A stretch of DNA of 64,000 bases from Pseudomonas petrae (lineage in GTDB: Bacteria > Pseudomonadota > Gammaproteobacteria > Pseudomonadales > Pseudomonadaceae): contig NZ_JAKJXE010000001.1 in NCBI RefSeq assembly GCF_021728295.1, positions 558,001 through 622,000 of the forward strand. Direction: 5' to 3'. The position numbers and the translations under genes were made by a program. Below are positions 16,847-35,642 of the stretch, in pieces (the first letter of the stretch is position 1; the number at the start of each line of letters is the position of its first letter). The notes beneath the pieces are model-generated. The model searched no databases and was not told the origin of the DNA. It saw only the letters and a list, made by a program, of their open reading frames with translations.

Positions 16847-17740
16847 TCAGCGACGTGGCAAGAATTCCAGTGGATCTACCGGTTTACCCTGGCGGCGAAT
16901 CTCAAAATGCAGTTTCACCCGGTCAGTTCCCGTTGAGCCCATCTCGGCAATACTTTGCCCTGCCTTGACCTGTTGCCCCTCCCGAACCAAGAGCCTACGG
17001 TTATGTCCGTATGCACTGACGTAGGTATCGCTGTGTTTGATGATGACCAACTCGCCGTAGCCCCTTAATCCACTCCCGGCGTATACCACTGCCCCATCAG
17101 ACGCGGCCAAAACAGGCTGTCCCAAATCACCAGCGATATCAATTCCTTTATTCAAACTACCGTTTGAAGAGAACTTGCTGATCAAAACGCCGCTTGTCGG
17201 CCATGTCCAGCCGCTTGGAGAACGGGCGCCGGTGACCACGGTTGTGTTGACCGGCGTGGTGGTCGAATTGCTTGTCGGCGGTGGCGTCGTCGCGGCGACA
17301 GCGCCTACCGGCCTTGAAATGACGGTGGTCTTCAGCGATCCGGAAGGCGATGACGAACTGCTTGTCGTGGTCTGCGGAACGCCCGCCGAGCCAGCGGCCA
17401 CTGCCGTGGACGGCGAGTTGGCGCGCCCGTCAAAGCGGATCGTCTGACCGACATGAATAGTGAATGGCTCTGGAATGCTGTTGCGTGCGGCCAGCGCTTT
17501 CCAATCCCAGCCGTAACGGAATGCAATGGAAAACAGCGTGTCGCCGCGCTTCACAACGTACTGACCGGTGGTGACCGGCTGCCGCGTCGGCACCGTCGAT
17601 TTGCCGTTACGGTCGACAACGCGCACGCCGCCTGATGGCGTGCTGGAGCAGCCGACCAGAAGGATACTCAGGGCAACTCCAATCACCAGACGCTGAAAAC
17701 TTGTTGAAGAACTACGCTGCCGAATGACTGTGAGACTCAC
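16847..17740 (-). CDS. nlpD: Lipoprotein NlpD, LysM/degenerate LytM amidase activator
   Basis: 297 residues from a GTG at 17740 with GGAG 6 nt upstream. A lipobox LVGC places the lipidated Cys near residue 31. A LysM peptidoglycan-binding domain follows (YVVKRGDTLFSIAFRYGWDW, about 62-105). Then a Ser/Thr-rich linker (about 115-170) leads to a C-terminal LytM/M23 fold. The M23 zinc ligands are altered: the HxxxD motif reads NKGID and the HxH motif reads KLH. It should therefore be enzymatically inactive and act as an activator of AmiC-type amidases at the septum, as known for NlpD. Probably co-transcribed with rpoS. Confidence 0.95.
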   Translation of the reverse strand: MSLTVIRQRSSSTSFQRLVIGVALSILLVGCSSTPSGGVRVVDRNGKSTVPTRQPVTTGQYVVKRGDTLFSIAFRYGWDWKALAARNSIPEPFTIHVGQTIRFDGRANSPSTAVAAGSAGVPQTTTSSSSSPSGSLKTTVISRPVGAVAATTPPPTSNSTTTPVNTTVVTGARSPSGWTWPTSGVLISKFSSNGSLNKGIDIAGDLGQPVLAASDGAVVYAGSGLRGYGELVIIKHSDTYVSAYGHNRRLLVREGQQVKAGQSIAEMGSTGTDRVKLHFEIRRQGKPVDPLEFLPRR

Positions 17741-17919
17741 CCGCCACTCCCTTTACCGGTGACTGAAGAAGAAACTGCCCTGCGTCGTGAAAAGACCGGG
17801 CAGCCATGAAAAATATGGTGTGAGACGGCGCTGCGGCAGTTGACCGAAGCATCGTTGCAAAACGCCAGCCTGTAGACCGGCTGCGCCTTGTGGAATTCAT
17901 TGCCGCCGCAAAATAGCGC

Positions 17920-19333
<1,414 letters not shown>

Positions 19334-19346
<13 letters not shown>

Positions 19347-20392
19347 GAGCTGTCCGTCTGCCCTGCCGGCGCGAGATCGACGAGTTCACGCACCAAAGCG
19401 GTGGCGAAGCATCCGGCCGGCAGGACGAATTCCAGTTGCAGAATGTCAGGCTCGGGATAATGCCACGTCAACCGCCCGATGGGCAGTCGCAGGATGCGCC
19501 GTTCGTGCTCCATTCCCGCTTTTATCAACCAGTTACAGAGCAACGCCTCGCGCGCGGCGATGCTGTTTTCAAGCTCGGCGGTAGCGCCTGAAGCCGGGGA
19601 ATCGCCCTCGCCCCACTGCGGCCCGGTCGGGTGAAGATCGAGGATCGCCAGTCGCGGGTCGCTGCAGTCGGCTTCGCCTGCGGGGAAAAAACTGCGGCTG
19701 TCGGTGAACGCCAGCAGATCGCCCACTTGCGCTCGTTGCCAGCTGCCGTCGGCGACCCGTGCGGCCAAGACCTGATTGAACAGGTAACTGCGCGCCGTGG
19801 AGAGCAAGCGAGAGCGCACATTGCGCTGCTCGGGCAAGGCCTGACGCTCGGCGTAATGCCGGGCTTCACCCAGATTCCCGCCTTCATGGCCGAAACGCTG
19901 GGCGCCAAAATAGTTGGGAATGCCGTGTTGTTTGATCGACTCAAGACGTGCGTCGAGCCCGGCGTTGTCGGCCTGCAATTGCGTCAGACGCAGCGTGAAG
20001 CCATTGGCCGCGTGGGCGCCCCGTTGCAGCTTGCGCTTGTGGCGTTTGCTGTCGAGGATCTTGAGAGAATCGTTTTCAGCCACTGACATGTCCGGATCGG
20101 CCTTGCCCGGCAGCTGAATGCTGAACCACTGGCGGGTCAACGCCTGGCGATCCTTCAAACCGGCGTAGGCGACGGTTCGCAACGGCACGCCGGCCGCCTT
20201 GGCCAGACGCCGGGCTGCTTCCTCGGTGTTCAGGCCGCGTTTTTCGACCCACAGCCACAGGTGCTCGCCATCGCCGGAAAGCGGGATGTCGAGGACCTCA
20301 TCAACCTGAAAGTCGTCGGCGGTAGCCTTCAGCACGGCAGTACCCAACGCGTCGCCGTAGGCTCTCGGGCCCAGAAGTTCGAGCTCGGTCAT
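19334..20392 (-). CDS. truD: tRNA pseudouridine(13) synthase TruD
   Basis: 352 residues. The catalytic Asp is D81 in [15 protein letters not shown], matching E. coli D80. Downstream [15 protein letters not shown] is the TruD signature. It makes pseudouridine at position 13 of tRNA-Glu. It overlaps the ispF stop by 4 bp (ATGA) and surE by 13 bp, so ispF-truD-surE-pcm are translationally coupled. Confidence 0.97.
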
Positions 20393-20862
20393 GCGCTGAT
20401 CAACAACGCAACGGCGTGCACGGCGATGCCTTCTTCACGGCCAGTGAAGCCCAGCTTTTCAGTGGTGGTGGCCTTGACGTTGACCTGGTCGATGTCGACT
20501 TGCAGGTCTTCGGCAATCAAGGCACGCATGCTTTCGATGTGCGGGGCCATCTTAGGGGCCTGCGCAACGATGGTGGCGTCGACGTTGCCGACCTTCCAGC
20601 CCTTGCCATGCACTTGCTTGAGCACGTGACGAAGCAGAACCCGGCTGTCGGCGCCCTTGAATTGCGGATCGGTGTCCGGGAAATGCTTGCCGATATCGCC
20701 CAGCGCGGCAGCACCCAACAGGGCATCGCTCAGCGCATGCAGCACTACGTCGCCATCGGAATGCGCGAGCAAACCCGACGTGTGCGCAATCCGCACGCCG
20801 CCCAAGGTAATAAAATCGCCTTCAGCGAAACGGTGCACATCGTAGCCGTGGCCAATACGCAT
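20389..20862 (-). CDS. ispF: 2-C-methyl-D-erythritol 2,4-cyclodiphosphate synthase IspF
   Basis: 157 residues. The zinc ligands are D8 and H10 ([12 protein letters not shown]) plus the later His of [21 protein letters not shown]. Fifth step of the MEP isoprenoid pathway. Its partner ispD is 3.3 kb away in this window rather than adjacent. The start is unambiguous from the family, but no Shine-Dalgarno precedes it: the ATG directly follows the U-tract of an intrinsic terminator. Confidence 0.97.
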   Translation of the reverse strand: MRIGHGYDVHRFAEGDFITLGGVRIAHTSGLLAHSDGDVVLHALSDALLGAAALGDIGKHFPDTDPQFKGADSRVLLRHVLKQVHGKGWKVGNVDATIVAQAPKMAPHIESMRALIAEDLQVDIDQVNVKATTTEKLGFTGREEGIAVHAVALLISA

Positions 20863-20891
20863 AAAAAAACGCCCTGAAAAAGTCAGGGCGT
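20863..20891 (-). terminator. Intrinsic terminator directly abutting the ispF start codon
   Basis: On the minus strand ACGCCCTGA (20891-20883), loop CTTTT, TCAGGGCGT (20877-20869), then a T-run ending at the ispF ATG. It would terminate transcripts arriving from fghA, and its hairpin would occupy the ispF ribosome-entry region on any readthrough mRNA. Confidence 0.88.
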
Positions 20892-20968
20892 GATTCTACC
20901 TACTTTGACCGACATTAGGGTCGGCCCGCGCTCAATTGCCCGTGACGCTGCAATTGAAGCCGAGGCCG

Positions 20969-21814
20969 TCAGCCGGCCAAGGCTCGGGCGTGATGTCGCA
21001 AGTGGTCTTCGATGAAGGTGGCGATGAAGTAATAGCTGTGGTCGTACCCCGGCTGCATGCGCAATTCCAGAGGATGACCAGCCGCCTTCGCCGCCTGAAC
21101 CAACGATTCCGGCTTGAGCTGATTGCCGAGGAAGTCGTCGCGATCACCTTGGTCCACCAACAATGGCAAGCGCTCGTTGGCGTCGGCGATCAGCACGCTG
21201 GCGTCCCATTCACGCCAGCGGGAACGGTCTTCGCCCAGGTAACGCGAAAAGGCTTTCTGCCCCCACGGGCAATCCATCGGGTTGCAGATGGGTGAGAACG
21301 CCGACACCGATTGGTAACGGCCCGGATTGCGCAGTGCGCCGACCAGCGCCCCATGCCCCCCCATGGAATGCCCGCTGATGCTGCGTTTGTCCGAGGCCGG
21401 GAAGTGCGCCTCGATCAACGCGGGCAGCTCGCTGATCACGTAATCGTACATGCGGTAGTGCCGCGCCCACGGTTGTTCGGTGGCGTTCAGATAAAAGCCG
21501 GCGCCCAGGCCGAAGTCGTAGGCGTTGTCGGGATCATCCGGCACGTCGGCGCCGCGCGGGCTGGTGTCCGGCGCCACGATGATCAGCCCCAGTTCCGCCG
21601 CCACGCTCAGCGCACCGGCCTTCTGCATGAAGTTTTCATCGGTGCACGTCAGTCCGGACAACCAATACACCACCGGCAGCTTGCCGCCCTGCTCCGCTTG
21701 CGGAGGCAGATACACCGCGAACACCATGTCGCAGCCGAGCACGTCGGAGTGATGTTTGTAACGCTTGTGCCAGCCGCCGAAGCTTTTCTGGCACGAGATG
21801 TTTTCCAGACTCAT
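20969..21814 (-). CDS. fghA: S-formylglutathione hydrolase FghA
   Basis: 281 residues from the ATG at 21814 with GGAGAT 6 nt upstream. Esterase-D-type alpha/beta hydrolase. Nucleophile S150 lies in GHSMGG; the acid and His are in DQGDRDDFLG and GYDHSYYF. The CTDENF segment near 57-62 holds the conserved Cys. It hydrolyses S-formylglutathione to formate and glutathione, the second step after AdhC. The two genes are adjacent on one strand, separated by a large palindrome. Confidence 0.96.
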   Translation of the reverse strand: MSLENISCQKSFGGWHKRYKHHSDVLGCDMVFAVYLPPQAEQGGKLPVVYWLSGLTCTDENFMQKAGALSVAAELGLIIVAPDTSPRGADVPDDPDNAYDFGLGAGFYLNATEQPWARHYRMYDYVISELPALIEAHFPASDKRSISGHSMGGHGALVGALRNPGRYQSVSAFSPICNPMDCPWGQKAFSRYLGEDRSRWREWDASVLIADANERLPLLVDQGDRDDFLGNQLKPESLVQAAKAAGHPLELRMQPGYDHSYYFIATFIEDHLRHHARALAG

Positions 21815-21826
21815 AGGGGATCTCCG

Positions 21827-21904
21827 AGCGGCAAGCTCCAAGCGTCTAGCGGCAAGAGGACATGACACGCACCTCTTGCCGCTTACAGCTTGTAGCTTGC
21901 CGCT
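21827..21904. repeat. Nested inverted repeat between adhC and fghA
   Basis: Inner arms AGCGGCAAGAGG (21848-21859) and CCTCTTGCCGCT (21872-21883) are perfect complements with a 12-nt loop. Outer arms AGCGGCAAG (21827-21835) and CTTGCCGCT (21896-21904) repeat the same core. The shared core suggests a small dispersed palindrome of the intergenic-repeat type rather than a terminator, since no T-run follows. Confidence 0.8.
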
Positions 21905-21909
21905 GCTCC

Positions 21910-23034
<1,125 letters not shown>

Positions 23035-23125
23035 CTATATAAAAACGAGCCCGGAGTGTAATGCAGTGCTCGATGATTAATAATCAGCCTGAAAGCAAAA
23101 CATTAATGCTGTGCAGGGACAATCG

Positions 23126-24037
23126 ATGCAGGTTAATCGCTGGGAAGGTCTGGACGAGTTCGTCGCCGTCGCCGAGTGCGGGCAGTTCACCGCAGCGGCA
23201 GAGCGCCTGGGGGTGTCGTCGTCGCACATCAGTCGCCAGATCGCACGGCTGGAAGAGCGCTTGCAGACACGCTTGCTCTATCGCAGCACCCGGAAGGTCG
23301 CGCTGACCGAAGCGGGTCAGACGTTTCTGCATCACTGTCAGCGCTTGCAGGACGGGCGCGAGGAGGCGCTGCGCGCGGTGACCGATCTGACCAGCGAGCC
23401 GAAGGGGCTGCTGCGGATGACCTGCGCCGTGGCGTACGGCGAGCGGTTCATCGCCCCGCTGGTGACACGTTTCATGGAGGAGTACCCGCAACTGCGCGTG
23501 GACATCGAGCTGACCAACAACACGCTGGACCTCGTGCACGAAGGTCTGGACCTGGCGATACGTCTGGGTCGTTTGCAGGAATCAAGACTGGTAGCCGCTC
23601 GACTGGCGCCGCGCAAAATGTACCTGTGTGCCTCACCCGCCTATCTCGAACGATACGGCCGGCCCCACAGCGTCTCGGAACTGGCCCGACACAACTGCCT
23701 GATCGGCAGCTCGGACAGTTGGTTGTTGCAACAAAACGGGCGGGAATTTTCCCAGCGGGTGCAAGGCAACTGGCGCTGCAACAGTGGGCAGGCAGTGCTG
23801 GATGCGGCGTTGCGCGGGGTCGGGCTGTGTCAGCTCCCGGATTACTACGTGCTGGAGCATCTCAAGCGCGGTGCGCTGGTGTCGTTACTGGATGCCCATC
23901 AGCCGCCGAACACCGCGGTCTGGGCGCTGTACCCGCAGCAGCGGCATCTGTCGCCGAAGGTGAGAAAGCTGGTCGATTATTTGAAGGCGGGATTGGCGTC
24001 GCGGGATGAGTACAGTAATCATGCCGATTCTTTGTAG
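23126..24037 (+). CDS. gfnR: LysR-family regulator GfnR of glutathione-dependent formaldehyde detoxification
   Basis: 303 residues from the ATG at 23126, with AGGGA 7 nt upstream. Winged helix-turn-helix at about 5-63 (GLDEFVAVAECGQFTAAAER, then GVSSSHISRQIARLEERL), then an effector domain. It is divergent from adhC-fghA over about 100 bp, as in P. aeruginosa, where the orthologue at this place (PA3630, GfnR) was reported to control these genes. The assignment rests on synteny. Oddity: the stop codon TAG at 24035-24037 is part of a REP element, so the last residues are set by the repeat boundary. Confidence 0.88.
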   Translation: MQVNRWEGLDEFVAVAECGQFTAAAERLGVSSSHISRQIARLEERLQTRLLYRSTRKVALTEAGQTFLHHCQRLQDGREEALRAVTDLTSEPKGLLRMTCAVAYGERFIAPLVTRFMEEYPQLRVDIELTNNTLDLVHEGLDLAIRLGRLQESRLVAARLAPRKMYLCASPAYLERYGRPHSVSELARHNCLIGSSDSWLLQQNGREFSQRVQGNWRCNSGQAVLDAALRGVGLCQLPDYYVLEHLKRGALVSLLDAHQPPNTAVWALYPQQRHLSPKVRKLVDYLKAGLASRDEYSNHADSL

Positions 24038-24123
24038 GAGCGCGCTTGCCCGCGAATGCAGAGTGTCAGGCTAAAACGATGGTGCAGACATATCGCGTTC
24101 GCGGGCAAGCGCGCTCCTACAAA
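24031..24123. repeat. REP doublet (REPIN-like palindrome)
   Basis: Two 26-bp arms in perfect inverted orientation at 24031-24056 and 24098-24123. Each contains the core TAGGAGCGCGCTTGCCCGCG or its complement, with a 41-nt spacer. The same core recurs near 60 kb. The left arm overlaps the gfnR stop codon. Confidence 0.93.
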
Positions 24124-24144
24124 AGCAAAAGCAAAAGCAAAAGC
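24121..24144. repeat. Hexanucleotide tandem repeat (AAAAGC)4
   Basis: Four perfect copies of AAAAGC directly adjoin the right REP arm and end about 30 bp before the ispD stop codon. It is a candidate length-variable locus. Confidence 0.9.
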
Positions 24145-24175
24145 AGCGAACGTACCCGCCTTCATTGCAAACAGA

Positions 24176-24886
24176 TCAGCCGTTGAATTCCACGCGCCGC
24201 TGGCGCAGCCACTCGAGGTCTTCCGGGCGGGTGACCTTGATGTTGTCCGCGCGCCCTTCAATCAGACGCGGCGATTGCCCGGCCCACTCGATGGCCGAGG
24301 CTTCATCGGTGATCGCCACATTCGACACCAGACTGTCCGCCAGCGCGCGGTGCAATGCGCCCAGCCGAAACATCTGCGGCGTATAGGCCTGCCAGATAAG
24401 GCTGCGATCCACGGTTTCGGTCACGCGGCCATTGGCATCGGCGCGCTTGAGGGTGTCCTTCGCCGGTACCGCCAGCAAGCCGCCGACCGGATCATCCGCC
24501 AGCTCGCTGAGTAAGGTGTCGAGGTCCGAGCGCGCCAGATTCGGGCGCGCCGCGTCGTGCACCAGCACCCAGTCATTGTCATCGGCGCCGTTGGCGTGCA
24601 GGTGCAGCAGCGCATTGAGCACCGAGTCCGCACGCTCTTTGCCGCCCGCGACCTGCTGAATACGGGAATCCAGCGCGCAAGGCAACGTAGGCCAATAAGG
24701 GTCATCCACAGCCAGGCTGACCACCAGGCCCTTGAGCCGGGGGTGATCGAGAAAGCAAAGCAGGCTGTGTTCAAGAATCGTGAGGCCGCCCAGTTGCAGG
24801 TACTGCTTGGGACGGTCTGCCGCCATGCGCGCGCCAACGCCCGCTGCGGGAATCACTGCCCAGAAGGCAGGAAGGGATTGAGTCAT
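24176..24886 (-). CDS. ispD: 2-C-methyl-D-erythritol 4-phosphate cytidylyltransferase IspD
   Basis: 236 residues from the ATG at 24886, chosen from the conserved start (SLPAFWAVIPAAGVGARM). The nucleotide-binding glycine-rich loop AAGVGARM is at 14-21, with K27 in DRPKQYL; VLVHDAARPN and the later TDEASAIEW are conserved. Third step of the MEP pathway (CTP plus MEP). It follows ftsB by about 10 bp, the usual ftsB-ispD pair, but ispF has been separated to 20.4 kb by the formaldehyde cluster. Confidence 0.96.
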   Translation of the reverse strand: MTQSLPAFWAVIPAAGVGARMAADRPKQYLQLGGLTILEHSLLCFLDHPRLKGLVVSLAVDDPYWPTLPCALDSRIQQVAGGKERADSVLNALLHLHANGADDNDWVLVHDAARPNLARSDLDTLLSELADDPVGGLLAVPAKDTLKRADANGRVTETVDRSLIWQAYTPQMFRLGALHRALADSLVSNVAITDEASAIEWAGQSPRLIEGRADNIKVTRPEDLEWLRQRRVEFNG

Positions 24887-24896
24887 TACACCAACG

Positions 24897-25175
24897 TCAC
24901 TGTGCCAACTGATAAAGGGTTTCGCCGTCCTTGACCATGCCCAATTCATGACGGGCACGCTCTTCAACGGTTTCGAGGCCTTTTTTCAGCTCCAGCACTT
25001 CCGCGTCGAGGACCCGGTTGCGCTCCAGCAGAGCATCGTTTTCGGCGTGTTGATCGGCGATTTGCTGAGTCAGACTGGCCACCTGCGCGAGACTGCCATT
25101 ACCTACCCATAGGCGATACTGCAAGCCAGCGAGCATCAAAAGCAGAACGAGGAACAACCAGTTAGGACTGCGCAT
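24897..25175 (-). CDS. ftsB: Cell division protein FtsB
   Basis: 92 residues: short cytoplasmic start, one transmembrane helix (about 5-21, WLFLVLLLMLAGLQYRLWV), then a periplasmic coiled coil (about 30-65, QQIADQHAENDALLERNRVL). The usual size and topology for FtsB, which joins FtsL and FtsQ in the divisome. Located between eno and ispD on the same strand, as in many gamma-proteobacteria. Confidence 0.95.
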   Translation of the reverse strand: MRSPNWLFLVLLLMLAGLQYRLWVGNGSLAQVASLTQQIADQHAENDALLERNRVLDAEVLELKKGLETVEERARHELGMVKDGETLYQLAQ

Positions 25176-25235
25176 TGTGAATATCTGTTACCCGGCGAAT
25201 AAAGACAGCAAACCCGACCATTTCAAATGCCCATA

Positions 25236-25255
25236 AGCCCGGTGGTCACCGGGCT
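25236..25255. other. Perfect hairpin in the eno-ftsB gap
   Basis: AGCCCGGTG, two-nucleotide loop, CACCGGGCT. No U-tract follows in either direction. It may stabilise the eno mRNA 3' end or act as a weak terminator. Confidence 0.5.
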
Positions 25256-25334
25256 CATGGATCAGGACGGCAAGAGAGGTCACGCTTCAGTGACTTCTCC
25301 TACAACGCCTGCTGCCTTTTTACCATCTTTGCGA

Positions 25335-26687
<1,353 letters not shown>

Positions 26688-26718
26688 CTAGGACAACGGG
26701 CAGGCCCTGAAACGACAA

Positions 26719-26744
26719 TTTTCCCGACCCTCTGGTCGGGAAAA
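26719..26744. other. Hairpin between kdsA and eno
   Basis: TTTTCCCGACC (26719-26729), loop CTCT, GGTCGGGAAAA (26734-26744), an 11-bp perfect stem. In the direction of transcription it is followed by A and T mixed bases, not a T-run, so it may only partly separate kdsA from eno. Confidence 0.6.
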
Positions 26745-26791
26745 CAACGAACGGCACTCTACCGGAGGGCTCGGCGCCGGAGAAGCGGGTT

Positions 26792-27649
<858 letters not shown>

Positions 27650-27652
27650 CTA

Positions 27653-29305
<1,653 letters not shown>

Positions 29306-29556
29306 TTAAAGCGGTCAGAGCCGCCGGGGAAAGCGAAGGAAGGCCGAAGCCCCCGACAACCTGCGTGTTTCACTGTGCATTTTCGAATCTGTCGCGCCCA
29401 AGTCAGCGACCGACCTTGAAAAGGTCTGTCCGTGGCTCGCCACATTTTTGAGAATCGCCCAGTAAAGACTGGCTGGTAATCGGCAACTTGCATCGTTCCG
29501 GAAGGATCGACATAAGCTGTATCAAGAAGGGAGCGTAGTCTACCGGAAACGCCCTT

Positions 29557-30894
29557 TCAGCTCAAACTTTGGTCGTTCGTCGGTGGTAACCAGTGCAATC
29601 GCCAGTCGCCACGGGGGCTGGCGTCCAATCCCGGAAGGTTTGCCACGGCCAATAACTGCTCGCCGCGGTACAACAGCGGCAATCGGCCGCGCAGAAACAC
29701 CGGCACGCCCTTCTCGTTGAGCAGCCGTTTCAAGTCGCGCCGGCCTCGATCCGGCACATCAAAGGTTTCGCCACCCTGGCGGTAATGCACGTGCAGACCA
29801 CCCGCAGGCGCAGCGCCGAGAATCTGCAGCATGCCGTTGCCCGGCAGCGTAAGGGGTTGCGAGGCCAGGGACCAGTGTTGCGAGCCGGCGACGTTTTTCA
29901 GCCAGATCCCCGACAGCCACCAGATGCGCCCCTCGGCACGGTGCATCTGACCATCGGCCAGTCGCCAGATGGGCCGACCGTCCGGCCCGGCATCGCGCAA
30001 CGAATCCCAGCCTGCCCAGTGATCGGTATCGGGCAATCGAGTGAGCGGCGCCAGCCAGTGCCGCAGTGCATTGCGTTGCCGGGCGGGTGACAACGCTTCG
30101 AGCGGCGCGAGTTCAAGGGAGGGCATGTCCAGCCAGGGCCAGGGGCACGGCGTATCGGCGAGGGCAAGGTCCTGCACCGCCAGTTCGTCCAGCAACTGCT
30201 GGGCTTCGGCCAGATGCGCGGCGCTGCGGGCCATGCTCGCGATCGCTTGTGGCCAGCGGGTCGTCACCAGCGGCAGTACATGGCTGCGCAGGTAGTTGCG
30301 CGAAAAGCGGCTGTCTTTGTTGCTCGGGTCCTCGATCCAGCTCAAACCCTGTTCCCGGGCATAGGCCTCGAGGGTTGCGCGGGATTCGTCCAGCAGCGGC
30401 CGAAACAGATGCCCCGCCCCAAGCGGCCGCTGCGCCGGCATGGCGGCCAGCCCGCGCACCCCGGCGCCGCGCAGCAGTCGGAACAGCAGCGTTTCAGCCT
30501 GATCGTCACGGTGCTGGGCGGTGAGCAGCACTTCGCCAGCCCCAAGGGTTGAATTGAAAGCCGTGTAGCGAGCGTCACGTGCGGCTTGTTCGAGGCTCGC
30601 GCCGGGGCGCACCTGGACGTCGATAACCTGCATCGGCACGCCCAGAATCTGACACATCTGCCGGCAATGCACCGGCCACGACGCAGCCACAGCCTGAAGA
30701 CCATGATTGACGTGAACAGCGGTCAGAGGAGGAAGCGCGTGAACCCTGGCCAGTTCGGCCAGCAGGTGAAGCAGGACAGTGGAATCGAGTCCACCGGAGA
30801 ATGCGACGCGCCAGGCGGCTGCAGCGCGCCAGGGTTCGAGGCGCGACAGCAGACGTCTGGAGAGTGCGAGTTTGATGCTGTCCGGTTTGCTCAT
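29557..30894 (-). CDS. tilS: tRNA(Ile)-lysidine synthase TilS
   Basis: 445 residues. N-type ATP pyrophosphatase with P-loop SGGLDS (33-38), followed by HVNHGLQ and the HRDDQAETLLFRLLRGAG segment. C-terminal TilS substrate domains include RGRRDLKRLLNEKGVP. It converts C34 of tRNA-Ile(CAU) to lysidine, which is essential for AUA decoding. Downstream of accA on the same strand. Confidence 0.96.
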   Translation of the reverse strand: MSKPDSIKLALSRRLLSRLEPWRAAAAWRVAFSGGLDSTVLLHLLAELARVHALPPLTAVHVNHGLQAVAASWPVHCRQMCQILGVPMQVIDVQVRPGASLEQAARDARYTAFNSTLGAGEVLLTAQHRDDQAETLLFRLLRGAGVRGLAAMPAQRPLGAGHLFRPLLDESRATLEAYAREQGLSWIEDPSNKDSRFSRNYLRSHVLPLVTTRWPQAIASMARSAAHLAEAQQLLDELAVQDLALADTPCPWPWLDMPSLELAPLEALSPARQRNALRHWLAPLTRLPDTDHWAGWDSLRDAGPDGRPIWRLADGQMHRAEGRIWWLSGIWLKNVAGSQHWSLASQPLTLPGNGMLQILGAAPAGGLHVHYRQGGETFDVPDRGRRDLKRLLNEKGVPVFLRGRLPLLYRGEQLLAVANLPGLDASPRGDWRLHWLPPTNDQSLS

Positions 30895-30933
30895 GCTGGT
30901 TAACCCTGCTTAAAGCTCGCCGGACCGGGCGAC

Positions 30934-30951
30934 GTCACCGGGTTCGGTGAC
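30934..30951. other. Short hairpin between accA and tilS
   Basis: GTCACCG, loop GGTT, CGGTGAC. It lies just after the accA stop codon and lacks a U-tract. Function unclear; possible 3'-end stabiliser. Confidence 0.4.
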
Positions 30952-30974
30952 GCTCCTCTTGCAAAACGGTCCGG

Positions 30975-31922
30975 TTAAAGGCCGTAGCTCATCAGGCGGT
31001 CGTAACGACGGGTCAACAGCGCGTCGTTATCGAACTTCTGGAGCATGCTCAGTTGGCTGCTCAGCTCTTCGCGGATCAACGCAGCGGCAGCGGCTGGATC
31101 ACGGTGCGCGCCACCCAATGGCTCGTTGATCACCTTGTCAACGATCCCCAAGCCTTTCAAGCGCTCGGCAGTGATGCCCATCGCTTCGGCTGCATCCGGC
31201 GCTTTTTCCGCGGTTTTCCACAGGATGGAAGCACAGCCTTCCGGCGAGATCACCGCGTAGGTCGAGTACTGCAGCATGTTCAGTTGATCGCACACGCCAA
31301 TGGCGAGTGCGCCGCCCGAACCGCCTTCGCCAATCACGGTGGCAATGATCGGGGTCTTCAGGCGCGCCATGACGCGCAGGTTCCAGGCGATGGCTTCGCT
31401 CTGGTTACGCTCTTCGGCGTCGATGCCTGGGTAAGCGCCCGGCGTGTCGATGAAGGTCAGGATCGGCATCTTGAATCGCTCGGCCATTTCCATCAGGCGG
31501 CAGGCCTTGCGGTAGCCTTCAGGTCGCGGCATGCCGAAGTTACGGCGAACCTTCTCGCGCACTTCGCGGCCTTTCTGATGACCGATCACCATCACCGGCT
31601 GGTCGTCCAGGCGGGCAATACCGCCGACGATGGCGGCGTCGTCGGAGAAGTGGCGATCGCCATGCAGCTCGTCGAACTCGGTAAAGATGTGTTGAATGTA
31701 GTCCAGCGTGTACGGACGACGCGGATGACGCGCCATGCGCGCGATCTGCCAACTGGTCAGGTTGCCGAAAATGCTTTCGGTGAGCGTATTGCTCTTCTCT
31801 TGCAGTCGAGAGATTTCGTCGCCGATGTTCAGCGAGTTGTCATTGCCTACCAGACGCAGCTCTTCAATCTTGGCTTGCAGGTCAGCAATCGGCTGTTCGA
31901 AATCCAGAAAATTCGGGTTCAT
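30975..31922 (-). CDS. accA: Acetyl-CoA carboxylase carboxyltransferase subunit alpha AccA
   Basis: 315 residues from the ATG at 31922 ([16 protein letters not shown]), preceded by CGGA. Motifs: [42 protein letters not shown] and [13 protein letters not shown], which belong to the crotonase-fold carboxyltransferase. With AccD it transfers the carboxyl from biotin to acetyl-CoA for fatty acid synthesis. It follows dnaE. Confidence 0.98.
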   Translation of the reverse strand: MNPNFLDFEQPIADLQAKIEELRLVGNDNSLNIGDEISRLQEKSNTLTESIFGNLTSWQIARMARHPRRPYTLDYIQHIFTEFDELHGDRHFSDDAAIVGGIARLDDQPVMVIGHQKGREVREKVRRNFGMPRPEGYRKACRLMEMAERFKMPILTFIDTPGAYPGIDAEERNQSEAIAWNLRVMARLKTPIIATVIGEGGSGGALAIGVCDQLNMLQYSTYAVISPEGCASILWKTAEKAPDAAEAMGITAERLKGLGIVDKVINEPLGGAHRDPAAAAALIREELSSQLSMLQKFDNDALLTRRYDRLMSYGL

Positions 31923-32049
31923 AGGCATCCGTCTTGGGTCGACGGCCAAGAGGCCGGCCGGTTGATCCGATAAGCGCCATACCTTAATGGAGCGGGCGCC
32001 TTTCGGTCGAGTTTAAAGTGTCGAGTCATCAATATTGGGCTGATCGGTG

Positions 32050-35571
<3,522 letters not shown>

Positions 35572-35642
35572 GGTTGATCCTATGTTGCACAAAAAACGAA
35601 GGCCGGATTGTACCGGCCATTCAGGAAAACATCAGCCTGCGA

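Noticed and set aside
24019..24261. Short minus-strand frame across the REP after gfnR (AFAFAFAFVGARLPANA)
   Set aside because: Translation of the AAAAGC repeat and the REP arm; a common misannotation.
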